DNA from: Tillandsia leiboldiana
Lineage: Eukaryota; Streptophyta; Magnoliopsida; Poales; Bromeliaceae
DNA: 64,000 bases
Assembly: GCA_029204045.2 (NCBI GenBank)
Contig: CM055076.1
Span: forward strand, 27,668,832 to 27,732,831
Reading direction: 5' to 3'
Positions within the stretch are counted from its first letter, which is position 1, and each line of letters starts with the position of its first letter. Positions 11,106-23,355 of the stretch are shown here, piece by piece. Under the pieces are notes generated by a model that had not been told where the DNA came from, made no database searches, and was given only the letters and a program-made list of their open reading frames with translations. A program made the position numbers and the translations under genes.

Positions 11106-11512
11106 TGGGTCCGTTTGGTAATGGGATAAAGACAGAACTAGCTATTTCAGAAATAAGTATAAAGTATGGAACTAGTGTAAAAAAGCGTTTGGAATGGTTT
11201 CAGGGATAAGAGATTTTGTGTTTAGTATGAGAATGAGGAATAAAAAAAATAAAAAATTTTAATTAGGATAAATTATCTTTTTGCCCTCAAACTTTATTAT
11301 GTAATAATGAGGTGAGAGATGGTGCCTCGGTAGACGTGGGAGGGTATTTAAGAAAAAAAAGTAAGAGGGTGGTTGGGAAGAGTGAGGACAGTAATTCTCA
11401 TTTATTCTAGTTATACTGTAACAAACTATACCGATTGATTCTTGATGCGTTTGGAAGAATAAGAAGGATATTTTTCTTATTTTCGATTTTATACCGAATC
11501 CAAACAAGTCCA
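11106..11512. mobile_element. Tourist-like MITE (copy A)
   Basis: The left end GGGTCCGTTTGGTAATGG pairs with the degraded right end CCAAACAAGTCC. The same insertion is found in copy B at about 22968-23355. Confidence 0.65.
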
Positions 11513-13029
11513 TAGGGTTGGATCTGTGGGCTATTTATGTATGGATTAAAATAGGTTTTATTTTTATGTTTCGTAATAATAGGTTTAGAAGATTAATAAG
11601 TTGAGTTGGGTGAGTTTAATAAGTTGAGTGGGACTGCGGTCCACAATAGACCTAACGGTAAGAGACCCAATAATAAGATCTAACGTCTAGATGGATTGAG
11701 TCCGGTGAGATCCGTGGGCGTTGTGTCTGTACGCTTTAAGTGAATTAGTTGCGTATTTCGAACTGTTCAAATTTTTGAGATTAATGGTTAGCATCAACGA
11801 TCCGGCGGGATCTAGTTGAAATGAAGTCATTTAAGCAAGCCTTTTTTTTATATATATATATTTCATTATTATCATTATTTTTTTATCAATAAAACAAGCT
11901 TTCCATATAAGTTAGTTTCAAAATATATGGCTCAATTTAGTCTTCAATATTTTGAAAAATGTACTTATAAATTATTTTTAATAATAAAATATTTAATTTA
12001 GTGATGCGCAATATTATAACTATTTAGTAATTAAATTTTATAATTTTTGATTTTGTTCTAAAATATACTGCTAAAATAAAAATTTTATAAAAAGTAATAA
12101 TAAAATATTTAAATTTTAATTCGAACGTTTTAATTTTATTTTTAATGTTAAGTATAATTTTTTATTAAAATTTTATATAATTAAATTATTTTACGATTGA
12201 ATTTACATCGTTAAAATAATAATTTTTAAAAATTTTTATTTATTTAATAAATAATATTAAAAAATTATAAACTTTAATTTTTAAACCGTTTTTGTAACGT
12301 AGACTATACCTAACTGAATCAAAAAATATTTTAAATAATTTTTTGAACTTCATCTGTTTCTGTTAGATGTGATTTTGAAATTAAAAATCGTTTTGATTTT
12401 GGATTTTCGATTCGCCGACGGTTTCGCGGTGCGACGATAAAATTTGATAAATTTTTAAAAAAGAAAAGAATAGATGTCTGTGATAGAAGTGGAGAGCTCG
12501 AGCCGCTAGGTCCGAATCTAAAATCCACCACTGACATCGGATGGAGGGTGCAGAGGAACGAAACCTCTGCGGTACGGATCGGATCTGATAAGACAAATTC
12601 GTTAAGAATTTTATTATCCTCTTTCCTTTTTTGCTCTAGAGAAAGATCGAGTAATTGTACGATCGAAATCTGAACATTGTTGTATTTCTTTTTTTTCGAC
12701 ATAGTGAAATTCTTCTCTTTCGTCCGTGATTTTTTTTTTCTACAAATTTTTTTTTACATAAATCTGTGTGTTCTATTTTGTCGTGCTTCTTTTGAGATTT
12801 ATTTTTTTGTGGTGATCGTCTATTAATTTTTTATTTAATTTGTGCGCTCGTTGCTAACCGTTTCTCTTCTATTTTTTTTTTTTTTTTTTTTTTTTTTTGA
12901 GAACGAGATAGTATGCTACTGGTTCATTCATTTTATCCATCCCTGAGAGGGTCATCAATCATTGTGCCCTTATTTTACCCATTTTATCCATCTCTACATG
13001 CTTCTCAGGGATGCCACGACCTGCTTCTA
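11513..13029. other. Non-coding AT-rich block shared by both segment copies
   Basis: 11520-11840 is a dispersed repeat (motif 'agttgagttgggtgagtttaata') also present at 18100-18530, 23365-23655 and 25270-25700. 12280-12900 contains a GC-richer island with small overlapping ORFs that differ by indels and substitutions in copy B (24180-24760). I see no protein family in it and do not call a gene. Confidence 0.45.
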
Positions 13030-13030
13030 G

Positions 13031-13477
13031 AGATGTCAACGGTCGGATTCAGGATAGATTTTTAAAAGTTTGAATCCGAACCCGACTACTAAATTCGAAA
13101 CTCGAATTTGAATTCGAATCCGACGAATTTTAAAAATTCATATCCAAATTCGAATCCGAAAATTCAAATCCGAAACAGTTATTTCTCGTTTCCTCTTTAC
13201 AATATTTCAAAACATATTATATTTAAGTCTAAATTTTTAAAATATAAATTTAAATATAATATCAAATATTTATATACACATACATTATATAACGTAAAAT
13301 CAATTCGGATTCGGGTTCGAATCGGGTACAGTCAAAAACTATATTGGAATCTAAATTCGTTGGATTTTTGTTTTTTATATTCGTATCCGAATCCATATCC
13401 GTTTAACATCGAATAAATCTATTTTGTTCGAATTCGAATTCAAATAAAATTTCAGGTATTCGTATCCATTGACATCT
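13031..13477. mobile_element. Fold-back MITE interrupted by the solo LTR
   Basis: The left end GAGATGTCAACGG and right end CCATTGACATCTC are inverted, and the interior is full of 'aattcgaatccga' and 'attcggattcg' motifs. In copy B the element is continuous (24827-25269). In copy A its right end is split after CATCT by the LTR and resumes at 18092. Confidence 0.65.
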
Positions 13478-16400
13478 TGTAGAAACTTGAATTTTATTAT
13501 AAATAAATAAAAGGAAAAAGAATAAAAGTCAAGTTGAAACTTTGAATCATAAGTGACCCCTTTTTCCTGCAGTGTAAATTGCACAGTTATGAAGCTAAAA
13601 TGTCGCCTTTCAATCTGAGCCTAATCTCGAAAATCCGAGATCACCAGTACGACCGTCTCGTCGAACCGAGTGAAAACCATATTAAGCAAGTTTAGATCCG
13701 ACGGTCGGATCTCCCAGAAATCGACGAAGAAGCGGGCGGGACCCGCGACTTAAGTCGAGGGTACATGAACAGTAAACCCTAGATTTCAAATACCCTAGGT
13801 GCGAACGTTTGCCAAATCGCTGTCTGGAAACCGAACATAGCACTTCAGGTAGTCGATTTGAATGGCTCCGCCGTTCTGGACGCAATGGCGCTGACGGAAT
13901 TTCAGTTTGATGACCCTAAAGTCTCGAAAAGCGTGAAAACTGTAATCCGGAACAGTATTTATGGACCGAGATTTTATCCGGGCAGTTTTGCGAAAATCGG
14001 AGATCGCTACCTGATAGGTCTCGTCGAGCCGGACGTCATGGCGCAGTCCATTTTCCGTTTCGACGACCGGATCGCCTTGAAAAGCGTAAAATACATCGAA
14101 AAATACAATTTTTGCATAAGGACCCCTATAAAACTTGCCTCGTTTCGCGTGCTACTCATTGGAGAGGGACCTAAGGGTTATTGTGACATGCTGTGAGGGA
14201 CTTGGAGCAGAATTTGCAATGTGGAGGGACCTAAATGCATTTTATTGCATTGGTATATAAGGTTACACTAGGGTTTCTCTTTAGCAAACCCTAAACCTAA
14301 ACTCTTGCACCCAGCCACCATCTGAAGACCCCTCATCTCCCTCTGCCTCTCCTCCTGGCGTTTCGCCGAGTTGCCGCCGCCGTCCAGTCGCCGGAAAGAG
14401 CCCAAGAAAGAAAGAGAAAAGCCTTCTTTCTCGGTTTGATGGCGTGAGAGGCATCAAGAAAGGGCTTGGGTTGATCCAGAGGGAAGTTGAGAACTCTTCT
14501 GTGAAACCGCAACCGAGCCAAAGGGTCCCCGGCACCTTGCTCCGCCGTGCGCCGCCGCGGAGGCGATCTTCTTCCTCCATCTTTTCCGGTGAGGTAAGAA
14601 GATGGAACAAAGTTGTTTAAACTAGCTTAAGGATATGTCTACAATGTTCCTGAAGTATAGATGATCCTTTCTGTGAAGCCCGAGCCGTCGCCGTCGTCCC
14701 GGCTGCCGGCGGGAGCACCTCCTTGCCGGAAGTCCGTTTTCGGCTAAATTCTTGCTCGAGCTTCTTCCAACCGCTGGATTCAAGATCAGACCGTTGAGAC
14801 TGATCTTCCCGACGTCCGCAAGCTTCCCTAGAAGTTTGGTGAAGATCGGGCAAGGATCCGCGCCGCCCGACGATGCCCTAGAACCGAACTTTTTGGACTA
14901 TCGCCGGAACTCCTCCGTCCGGCGCCGCCGCTCGTCCCCGTCGCCGGCAACCACTGCAGGAAGCTTCGGGGAGTCGAGAGCAACACTTTGATCCAAGTTG
15001 TAGAAGCCCGATCCCCGCCTACCGGATTCCGCCATTAGAGCATCAAAACTCCGGCGAACTCGGTTCCGGCGTATCCGGGACTTCGCGCAGTGGGAGAACA
15101 GCTCAGGTAGGTTCCTTAGGTTTAAATAAGGCCACCTATCTATTTGCATGGAGATGTTAACGTGCGGTTTGTCATTTTGGAAGTTGCACCCTTTTTCTTT
15201 GGCCGAGGTTGTCGCCGCCGCCGCCTCTGGCCGCCGGCGGAGGGTCAGACTTGGACCAAACCTCTTCTGGGAATGTCTCCTAACTTGTGCTCATCTTTGC
15301 TGGAACTTGGCAGCAGGTTCTTTCCAAGTTGGTGCAACCCGAGAATTGAGCAAGTAAAGGTGTGGCTCCGGCCAACTCTCCCGCCATCCTCCGGCCAACT
15401 TCAGGCGAGCACAACATTCTCCTGTGATTAGTAAACATGATGCTCATGTAAGATCCCAAGTTGATCTAGTGAATAATTGTAGTGGCCATTGTGGATTAGA
15501 GAGCTATTAAGGGTGTTGCTCCGGTGATCTTTTCCGGCCACTTTCCGGCATACCCGAGGTGAGCATCACTGTCCTCTGCCCATACTGAGTATCATGCTTC
15601 AATTATTTTATAATTTGATTAAGTATAAGAAGTGATGTAGCATGTGTTGTAATTGGACCCTAAGTGTTTATGGGCCAATTTTGTAGATGGGCTTTGTATT
15701 GACCCAAGCTTGTGAGCACGAGCTTCGTCTCGTCGTAACGGACGTGACAGAATTTACAGAACGGCTTTTGGATTCCTGGATCTCAAGAACGGATCGAAAC
15801 AAGCTAAAATAGAGTATAATTATGCAAATTAAAGATAGATTATGGATCAAATGGATATTAGACACAATGATTACCTTTAGACAGTATTTATACACTTATT
15901 GGGCATTTTGTTGGAGTCCCGTGGACTCTCGTTGATCGGGGATTGGATTTCGTCCCGTAAATCGACTCTATTTGACCCGTTTAAGCTTTCCGTTACTGTT
16001 GTGTCATCAGGATGGGTATGTGCGAGTCTATTATTGATTATAGCTTTTATTTAGGGCCCAGTTGTTCAGCACCAGCCTCCCAGTAGCCGAGCGGGAGTTC
16101 GAGGATCTGCCTTCATTCAGGTGGGTTATCTTCGGTCCGGGCTTTATCTATTCGGCCCTCTGGTTGCTTTAGTCCAGTCGGACACCTGTTTTTGCTTAGT
16201 CCTGATGATTTGATCTATATGCCATATGATCTTTCTGATAGACTTGGATCACCTTAGACATATCACGTATACCTGCTCATCAGCTTTTATATTTTGATAC
16301 ATAGACTTGCATGATCTGAGTATGCGTATTGATTCCTGTCGATTGTTATACTGATTTATATTCAGATATTACTTGGATTTCTTTCCGGTTCAGCAGCTCA

Positions 16401-18091
16401 TATGTCTCAGTACAGTAGATTCCTGTGGTCTGATCATGCCTGTTGTTACTTGCTTTGATATTCCAGTTATGCATGATAGACCCATGATTGATTGATATAT
16501 ACAGACATCTTGATTCCTAGTATTGTGCATGTTTGATATGCTATTATTCGGGTATATACTCCTTGTATTCCGGATTACATGATTAGTCCTGATGATTGCA
16601 TCTATACATCGCATGATTTTCGAGATAGACACTGATCCCTTAGACACACTATATTTATACACATCTGCTTGTCAGCTTTCATATCCTGATATATAGATGT
16701 CATGATCGATTATTCCTGCTAGTTCCATGTCATTTGGCATACTGCTTTATTCAGATATGCATGATTTGATTATACTCGTTGAGTCCTGTCATTGAGATGG
16801 TTCTTGATATATTGTTGATATGCATGATTGATTGATCCTGATTGAGAGATATAGACAGATGATTCCCTGTTGGGATCTCGGCATGTTGCCGACTACTCGG
16901 TCACTAGACCGTGAGATTGAGCATTATGATTTGCCATGCACTGCTGTACTTCACGAACATGGCCGGGGTCGCTCCCCGTGGAGCTTGTTCTTTGCCGGTA
17001 AAGTGGTCTTGAGATAAGACCCGTGAGCCCTTTTGCACCAGGACTGCTTGGCGTCCGTAAGTGCAGGTTATGTCAGCGGATGGGGTGCCGAACAGTGGCT
17101 TTGCCTGAGGTCCTGTGAGACCAAGAGTGGCGCATGATTGGGTACTTGGGTTTCTGTCTTTGACGCATGATTCTTACTTTGTACCATTGATGTTCAGTTA
17201 TGTTGATTTCCAGCATTCATTATCTGCAGATTCCTTATGCTTGATTATTACAGTTATACCCTGATTTTCCAGCACTTATTGCCTGCAGATTCCTTATGCT
17301 TGATTATTTCAGTTTGTCCAGATCTCTAGCATTATTTATCTGCAGTTCTTTTATGCTTAACTATTATAGCTATACCCGGATTTCTAGCATTATCTGTCTG
17401 CAGTTCTTATGTTTGATTATTATAGCCATACTCTGATTTCCAGCACCATTTATCTGCAGCTCTCTTATGCTTGATGATTATAGTCATATCCAGTTCCCAG
17501 CACTATTTCTCAGCCTATTCAGTTATCTGTGGATTTTTGTTGATTAACAGTAGATCTTATCTGTTTATTCAGCTTTACCCTGTGATTTATACTATCCGCA
17601 GATTATTGTACCCAGTAGGTACGATTAGCTATTTCTCGGCTCGTCGTGCCCACTGGGATACACTCCGGTGTATCTCACACCCTCGGGTGACTGTTGCAGG
17701 TCGTTCGGGTAGTGGGGTGTCGGGACGATCCAGTGAGGCTGTCACGATAGAGCTGTCCCCCTGATGATCTATTGATGTCTGAGATCTTTGGTGATTGTAG
17801 CTGACTTTTATTTATAGTTTTCAGCTTCCAGTTATTTAGATATTTTAGATTGATGATATTTTGATACTTCGGATTATTCCTGATGATTAGTATAGTTAGA
17901 TGAGATATTTATTGCTATCTGATGGATGTTTGGATTAGCCTAGCCGTGCATGTATAGGAGAGACCCTATCCCTGTGGATAGGGGATTTCCTATATGTGTG
18001 GCGGTCTGTTACGCATGTTTTGCAAACTCTGATTTATTCAAAAAAAAAAAAAAAAATTTCAGACCTGATTTTTAAAACTCGGGGCGTGACA
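13478..18091. mobile_element. Solo LTR, 4.6 kb, probably Ty3/gypsy
   Basis: The insert starts TGTAGAAAC and ends GGGCGTGACA (TG..CA) and is flanked by the perfect 5-bp TSD CATCT (13473-13477, 18092-18096). The empty site is preserved in copy B at 25264-25268. It contains no gag-pol reading frame, no primer site and no second copy of itself, so it reads as a solo LTR left by recombination. A plus-strand TATA-like 'ggtatataaggtt' at about 14251 precedes a GC-rich leader, favouring plus orientation, though the minus-strand start TGTCACGCCCC is also typical of plant gypsy LTRs. ORFs inside (for example at 13858-14196) are not genes. Confidence 0.75.
17200..17515. repeat. Minisatellite of about 60 bp inside the solo LTR
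   Basis: About five diverged units share 'ctgcagttcttatgcttgattattatag' and 'ccagcac..attta' motifs, with a period near 60 bp. Confidence 0.6.
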
Positions 18092-18688
18092 CATCTCCAC
18101 CGGGATTTTACCCATAGAAGATTAATAAATTGAGTTGGCTGACTCCAATAAGTTAAGTGTGATTGCGGTTTATAATAAATCTAACGACAAGAGGTCCAAT
18201 ATTAGATCTAACGTTCAGTTGGGTTGAGTCTGATTGAGATCCATGTTGACTATTTATTTATAGATTAAAAATAGATTTAACTTTTTGGTTCGTAGTAACA
18301 AGTCTAAAAGACTAATAAGTTGAATTGAGTGAGCTTAATAAATTAAGTGGGACTACGGTCTATAATAGATCTAACGGCAAGAGATCAATATTAAACCTAA
18401 CGTTCAGCTGGGTTGAGTTTGCTTGAGATCCGTGAACACTATGTTTTTACGTTTTAATTGAATTAGTTGTGCTTTCTAATAATTTGAATTTTTAGAATTA
18501 ATATTAGCGCCAACAATCCGACATTCAGAAGTGACAAGAGCTGCTTAATTTCTAAAGACTCAATAATTTATTCCGCTGTATTCAATAGCCTAAAATGCTA
18601 TAGTCCAGTTACTCGGTCAAATTTATCCAGATTTATATATCCCCACTTCTAGCCCTAACTATTTCGGCCTTTTATATATATATATAGT
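18092..18688. other. Dispersed repeat, continuation of copy A
   Basis: Two tandem diverged units of the 'aataagttgagttggctgactccaata' repeat lie at about 18093-18260 and 18240-18530. No gene is seen. Confidence 0.45.
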
Positions 18689-18903
18689 CCGGCTAGAATG
18701 TTATAATGCTATCAAGTTTTCAACCGTTGGATGAAAAGATATACGGTTGGGATTATAGTGGTCCCTTAAAATTTTTACTATTCAATCAACCACCAAGTAA
18801 ACCCTAGCTAGGAGATCACTATTATCTTAACCACACATTCTTTAATCCAAAGGCTAAAAACTTGATAGCACCAATGGCTTGATGCTATCGATAGTATTCC
18901 AGC
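18689..18903. mobile_element. TA-flanked MITE (CCGGCT..AGC family)
   Basis: The left arm (CCGGCTAGAAT..gctatcaag) is mirrored by the right arm (cttgatagcacc..gatagtattccagc). It is bordered by TA repeats on both sides, so a TA target is likely. The same insertion is at 26638-26848 in copy B; the family recurs at 19532-19764 and 27237-27466. Confidence 0.65.
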
Positions 18904-18919
18904 ATATATATATATATAT

Positions 18920-19240
<321 letters not shown>

Positions 19241-19436
19241 TTATATATTTTTAAAAGTATAAGTTAATTTATACTTGTGAATATTTTACCATTAAATTTG
19301 TATTGAGATTTGTGCTATTGTAAAGTCAACTAAAAAAAGAGAAAAAAAAAATCAAAAATATAAAATTCAATACAAATCTAATAGTAAAAAATTCATAAGC
19401 ATGAATAGATTTGCACTTTTAAAAACATATAAGTTC

Positions 19437-19439
<3 letters not shown>

Positions 19440-19528
<89 letters not shown>
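19440..19528. repeat. (AT)n microsatellite
   Basis: A pure AT run lies between two fold-back MITEs; the copy B equivalent is 27156-27233. Confidence 0.8.
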
Positions 19529-19531
<3 letters not shown>

Positions 19532-19532
<1 letters not shown>

Positions 19533-19764
19533 CGGCTGGAATAATATCGATAGCACCAAGCAATTGGTGGTACTATCAAGTTTTTAATCCTTGGATAAAA
19601 AAATATGCGGTTGAAATTATAACGGTGCTCTAAAATTTTTACTATTCAACCAACTACCCACTAAATCTTAGAAAATCACTATCATTCTAACCGTACATCT
19701 CTTAATTTAAAGACTAAAAAATTAATAGCACAAATCATTTAGTGCTATCGATAATATTCCAGCC
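19532..19764. mobile_element. TA-flanked MITE (CCGGCT..AGCC family)
   Basis: The ends CCGGCTGGAATAATATCGATAG and its near-perfect inverse ending AGCC are both bordered by (TA)n. The copy B equivalent is 27237-27466. A further AT microsatellite follows at 19769-19867. Confidence 0.7.
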
Positions 19765-19767
19765 TAG

Positions 19768-19870
<103 letters not shown>

Positions 19871-20364
19871 GTCTCACTTATGTTTTCTAATTTATTATTT
19901 TATGAATGAACTAAATAACTTGCTATTTTTTTTTAAAAAAAAAAGAAAAGAAAAACATATTTGATGTGAGACTATTCTCAAGAGTCTTGAGATGTTACAT
20001 TATATGAGCATTATGTACTCATGGAGATGGGTCATAACAATTGGTACAGTGCACAAACTTATTTATAATAATTTAATTATATTATATAATATGCCATAAA
20101 AAAAAGAATTTAATTAGTTTTACCAAATAATAATTTGAAAGTAGAAAATGGGGAAAATAAAAAATTTTATATAATATGTAATGGAAGAAAAATAATTATT
20201 GAAAAAACAAATAATATTTTTTTTCTGAGATTTATGTAATCATAGCTAAAATCTAGTCTAATTAGAGACATGATACAAAAGTTATTTGATACAAGTAATA
20301 TTTTTTTTTTTTTAAAAAAACACTCCTTTATTTTATTTTAGTATATCTCTATAATCTTAATATA

Positions 20365-20742
20365 TAAGAAATTTAATATTTAAAAATATTTTTTTTTATA
20401 CTTAATGATACTTAAAAATATTTTAATATAGTCGTCGTATTTTGAAAGCATCGGTAAATAAAAAGTCGCTATGTATATAATAACGCTTATTCCAAACGTC
20501 GGTAAAATATATTCTGACGCTTTAAAGTGTCATGATTTTTTATAATTATAACGTTATAAAGTATTAGAAAATTAAAAATAATAATAAAATTTATTATTTA
20601 ATAAATTAGTTTAATACAATAAATGATTCTGATGACGTTTTTTGAAGCGTTAGTATTTACTATATTGTAGGAACACTTAAGAATACTTTTTCTGATCGTC
20701 ATTTAAAAAACGTCCTTATATTGAAATTTTTTTTTTTATAGT
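20365..20742. mobile_element. Degraded CACTA-type MITE (copy A)
   Basis: The right end TTTATAGTG and body motifs (cgtcgtattttgaaagcatcgg, ttattccaaacgtcggtaa) match 28140-28518 in copy B and, more distantly, 4417-4829. The left terminal repeat is lost. Confidence 0.5.
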
Positions 20743-20868
20743 GATAGATCTATATGGTATGATAATAATAATAAAACTAAATACATACTCATAATTAAAA
20801 CTATAAAATAACATAGCGTCGTAGAGAAAAAATTCTTGATAAAATAATTCGGTTGTGATACGAACGAT

Positions 20869-20878
20869 NNNNNNNNNN
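20869..20878. other. Assembly gap, 10 N
   Basis: It separates the end of segment copy A from the Tourist MITE remnant (20879-21199) and the start of copy B. The true length is unknown. Exon 1 and the promoter of dehydrin 3 should lie here. Confidence 0.95.
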
Positions 20879-21204
20879 AATATAAAAAATCGTTTGGAAT
20901 AATTTTAGACATAAAAAATTTTGTATTTGGTATGAGAATGAAGAATAAGAGAAATAAAGAGTTTTAATTAAGATAAATTACTTTTTTATCCTTAAATTTT
21001 ATTATGTAATAATGGTGCTTCGATAAACGTGAAAGAATATTTAAGAAAAAAAGTAAGAGGGTGATTGGAAAGAGTGATAACAATAATTTTTATTTATTTT
21101 GGTTGTAAACAAGTTATACGGATTGATTCTTAATACGTTTGAAAGAATAAAAAAAATATTTTTTTTATTTTCGGTTCTATACCGAATCCAAACAAGCTCG
21201 TAAA
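20879..21204. mobile_element. Tourist-like MITE, left end lost at gap
   Basis: The body matches the family ('gtttggaatggtttcagggataagag' region), with the right end 'ccgaatccaaacaagctc'. It ends where copy B dehydrin intron sequence begins. Confidence 0.6.
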
Positions 21205-21778
21205 GTTTCTTTCGTTAGAATGGAACATTAGACGCTTCAAAAATAAGAAATGTAGTCGGGAGATTTGATTCGTCGAGATCCGTTTTTTACGAGCGGTCGA
21301 GATCATATTTATTTATTTATTTATTTATTTATTTTTTGTCTTAAGCTAGGAGGTCTGGTTGTCTTAATTTTGTAGTTGAGTTTTATTTTGATTAATTTTA
21401 TTTTTTAGATCAGATTATTTTATAGACCACCAACTAAATTTAAAAAATTTATTATTATTTTAATTTAAAAATATGAAATATTTAATTTTAAAATATAAAA
21501 TTAATATTTTCTAAAAAACTTAAAAATTGAGAGAATTTCAGTAAAATTATACAATATATATTCAAATAATTTAAAATTTGAAACTATATGATTTTATTTT
21601 TTAAAGTAATAAATTTTTTTATTTCGACCAAAATCAAAATTTAATTTATGAACTCTATAAAAAAAAATTTATTTTTTATCCAAACAAACTCTAATAGAAT
21701 AATAAAATAAAATATAACATAGATTACGAGGTTAAAAATAAAATAAAAAATTTTAATAATAATAATGACACTCAGAAG

Positions 21779-22070
21779 TAGGGGTGTCAACGAGCCGAAC
21801 ACGAGCGAGCTGGGGTCGGCTCGTGTTCGGCTCGTTTAAACGAGCCGAACACGAGCTGGCTCGTTTAATAATATCGAGATGAAAAATTCGGCTCGTGTTC
21901 GGCTTGTTTATTAACGAGCCGAACACGAGCTGGCTCGCGAACAACAAGTTTGATTTTTATTACTATCTTATTCCTACTATTAGGTGTAAAGTTAAAAAAA
22001 AAATTAAAAATTTAAATTTTAATTTAATAATTAAAATTTATAAAAAATTGATGGTCTAAAATCTAAATAG

Positions 22071-22146
<76 letters not shown>

Positions 22147-22326
22147 GAACAGTTATCGAGCTGAACACGAGCGGCTGACCCCAGCTCGTGTTCGGCTCGT
22201 TTATTAAACGAGCTGAAAAATTCGGTTCGTGTTCGACTCGTTTAGTAAACGAGCGGTTCGATTTCGAGCTCATTTCGAGCCGAACACGAGCTGGCTCACG
22301 AACAGCGAGCTGAATTGCCGCCACTA
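21779..22326. mobile_element. hAT-like MITE with internal AT microsatellite, copy 3
   Basis: It starts TAGGGGTGTCAACGAG and ends GCCGCCACTA, with TSD CTCAGAAG on the left and CTCAAAAG on the right (7 of 8). An (AT)n core lies at 22073-22144. It occupies the same position as 9972-10486 in the duplicated intron. Confidence 0.85.
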
Positions 22327-22425
22327 CTCAAAAGTGATCGAGAACAAAATTAAATAAAATTAAATATCTGCTGATTTATTTTTAATTTAATTTTATTTTA
22401 TTTTTGAATAATTTACAAACAACAG

Positions 22426-22638
22426 TCGGAGGACGACGGGATGGGAGGGAGGAGGAAGAAGGGCATAAAGGAGAAGATCAAGGAGAAGTTGCCCGGCGGC
22501 CACAAGACCGAGGACGAGCACCTCTACTCCGGTCATGCTGGACCGACGACGACTATGCCGCCGACTATGGCGGAAGGCGGCCATGAGAAGAAGGGCATAA
22601 TGGAGAAGATCAAGGAGAAGCTGCCTGGAAGCCATTAA
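22426..22638 (+). pseudogene. Dehydrin 3, exon 2 only
   Basis: The 213-bp exon matches dehydrin 2 exon 2 at all but a few bases (Ala to Ser in the linker). It encodes SEDDG, two K-segments (EKIKEKLPGG, EKIKEKLPGS) and the stop. The acceptor ACAACAG is intact, and intron sequence is recognisable back to about 21205. Exon 1, with Y- and S-segments, is absent: the sequence left of 21205 is a MITE, then the 10-N gap, then the far end of the other segment copy. Either exon 1 lies in the unassembled gap, giving a complete gene, or it was lost and this is a fragment with no start codon. The 3' UTR with GT and AT repeats is conserved. Confidence 0.8.
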
Positions 22639-22762
22639 ATTTCAATACTAAATAATGCATGGTTTTTTAAGTGTCTCAGTTAGAGTATGTGTGTGTTTGT
22701 GTGTGTGTTTTTGCTTTGTATGAGAATAAATTAAAGAGTAGTGTGTGCATGCATGGGTGGGT

Positions 22763-22804
<42 letters not shown>

Positions 22805-22967
22805 TATATATATACTCACTTATTGTTGCTATATGTGTTTAATTTGTTTTCTTTGTGTTGTGTTGTGTTTATGGGTCATGTAATATTTGATCCTCTTTGT
22901 TTTTTGATGGGGTAATAATTTAATTACACAGCTTTTGTTTAAACTGTGTTGATTGATTGCACTTTGG

Positions 22968-23355
22968 CCCGTTTGGTAATGGAATAAGACAGAACTAACT
23001 ATTTCAAAAATAAGTATAAAGTACGGAACTAGTGTAAAAAAGCGTTTGCGATGGTTCCAGGGATAAAAAATTTTATGTTTGGTATGAGAATGAGGAATAA
23101 GAAAAATAAAAAATTTTAATTGGGATAAATTATCTTTTTGTTCTCAAACTTTACTATGTAATAATGAGGTGAGAGATGGTGCCTCGGTAGACGTGGGAGG
23201 GTATTTAAGGAAAAAATGGGAAGAGCGAGAAAGTAATTCTCATTTATTCTAGTTGTACTGGAACAAGCTATACCGATTGATTTCTAGTGCGTTTGGAAGA
23301 ATAAGAGAGATATCCCTTCTATTTTCAGTTCTATACCGAATCCAAACAAGTCCTA
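22968..23355. mobile_element. Tourist-like MITE (copy B)
   Basis: The same insertion as 11106-11512; the left end reads GGCCCGTTTGG and the right end CCAAACAAGTCC. Confidence 0.6.

Noticed and set aside
12331..12702. 123-aa minus-strand ORF in the GC-richer island
   Set aside because: In the duplicate (24249-24569) the frame differs in length and sequence through indels, and no motif is recognisable.
13858..14196. 112-aa ORF with no stop inside the 4.6-kb TG..CA element
   Set aside because: It resembles no protein family I know, lies in an LTR, and no conserved counterpart was seen.
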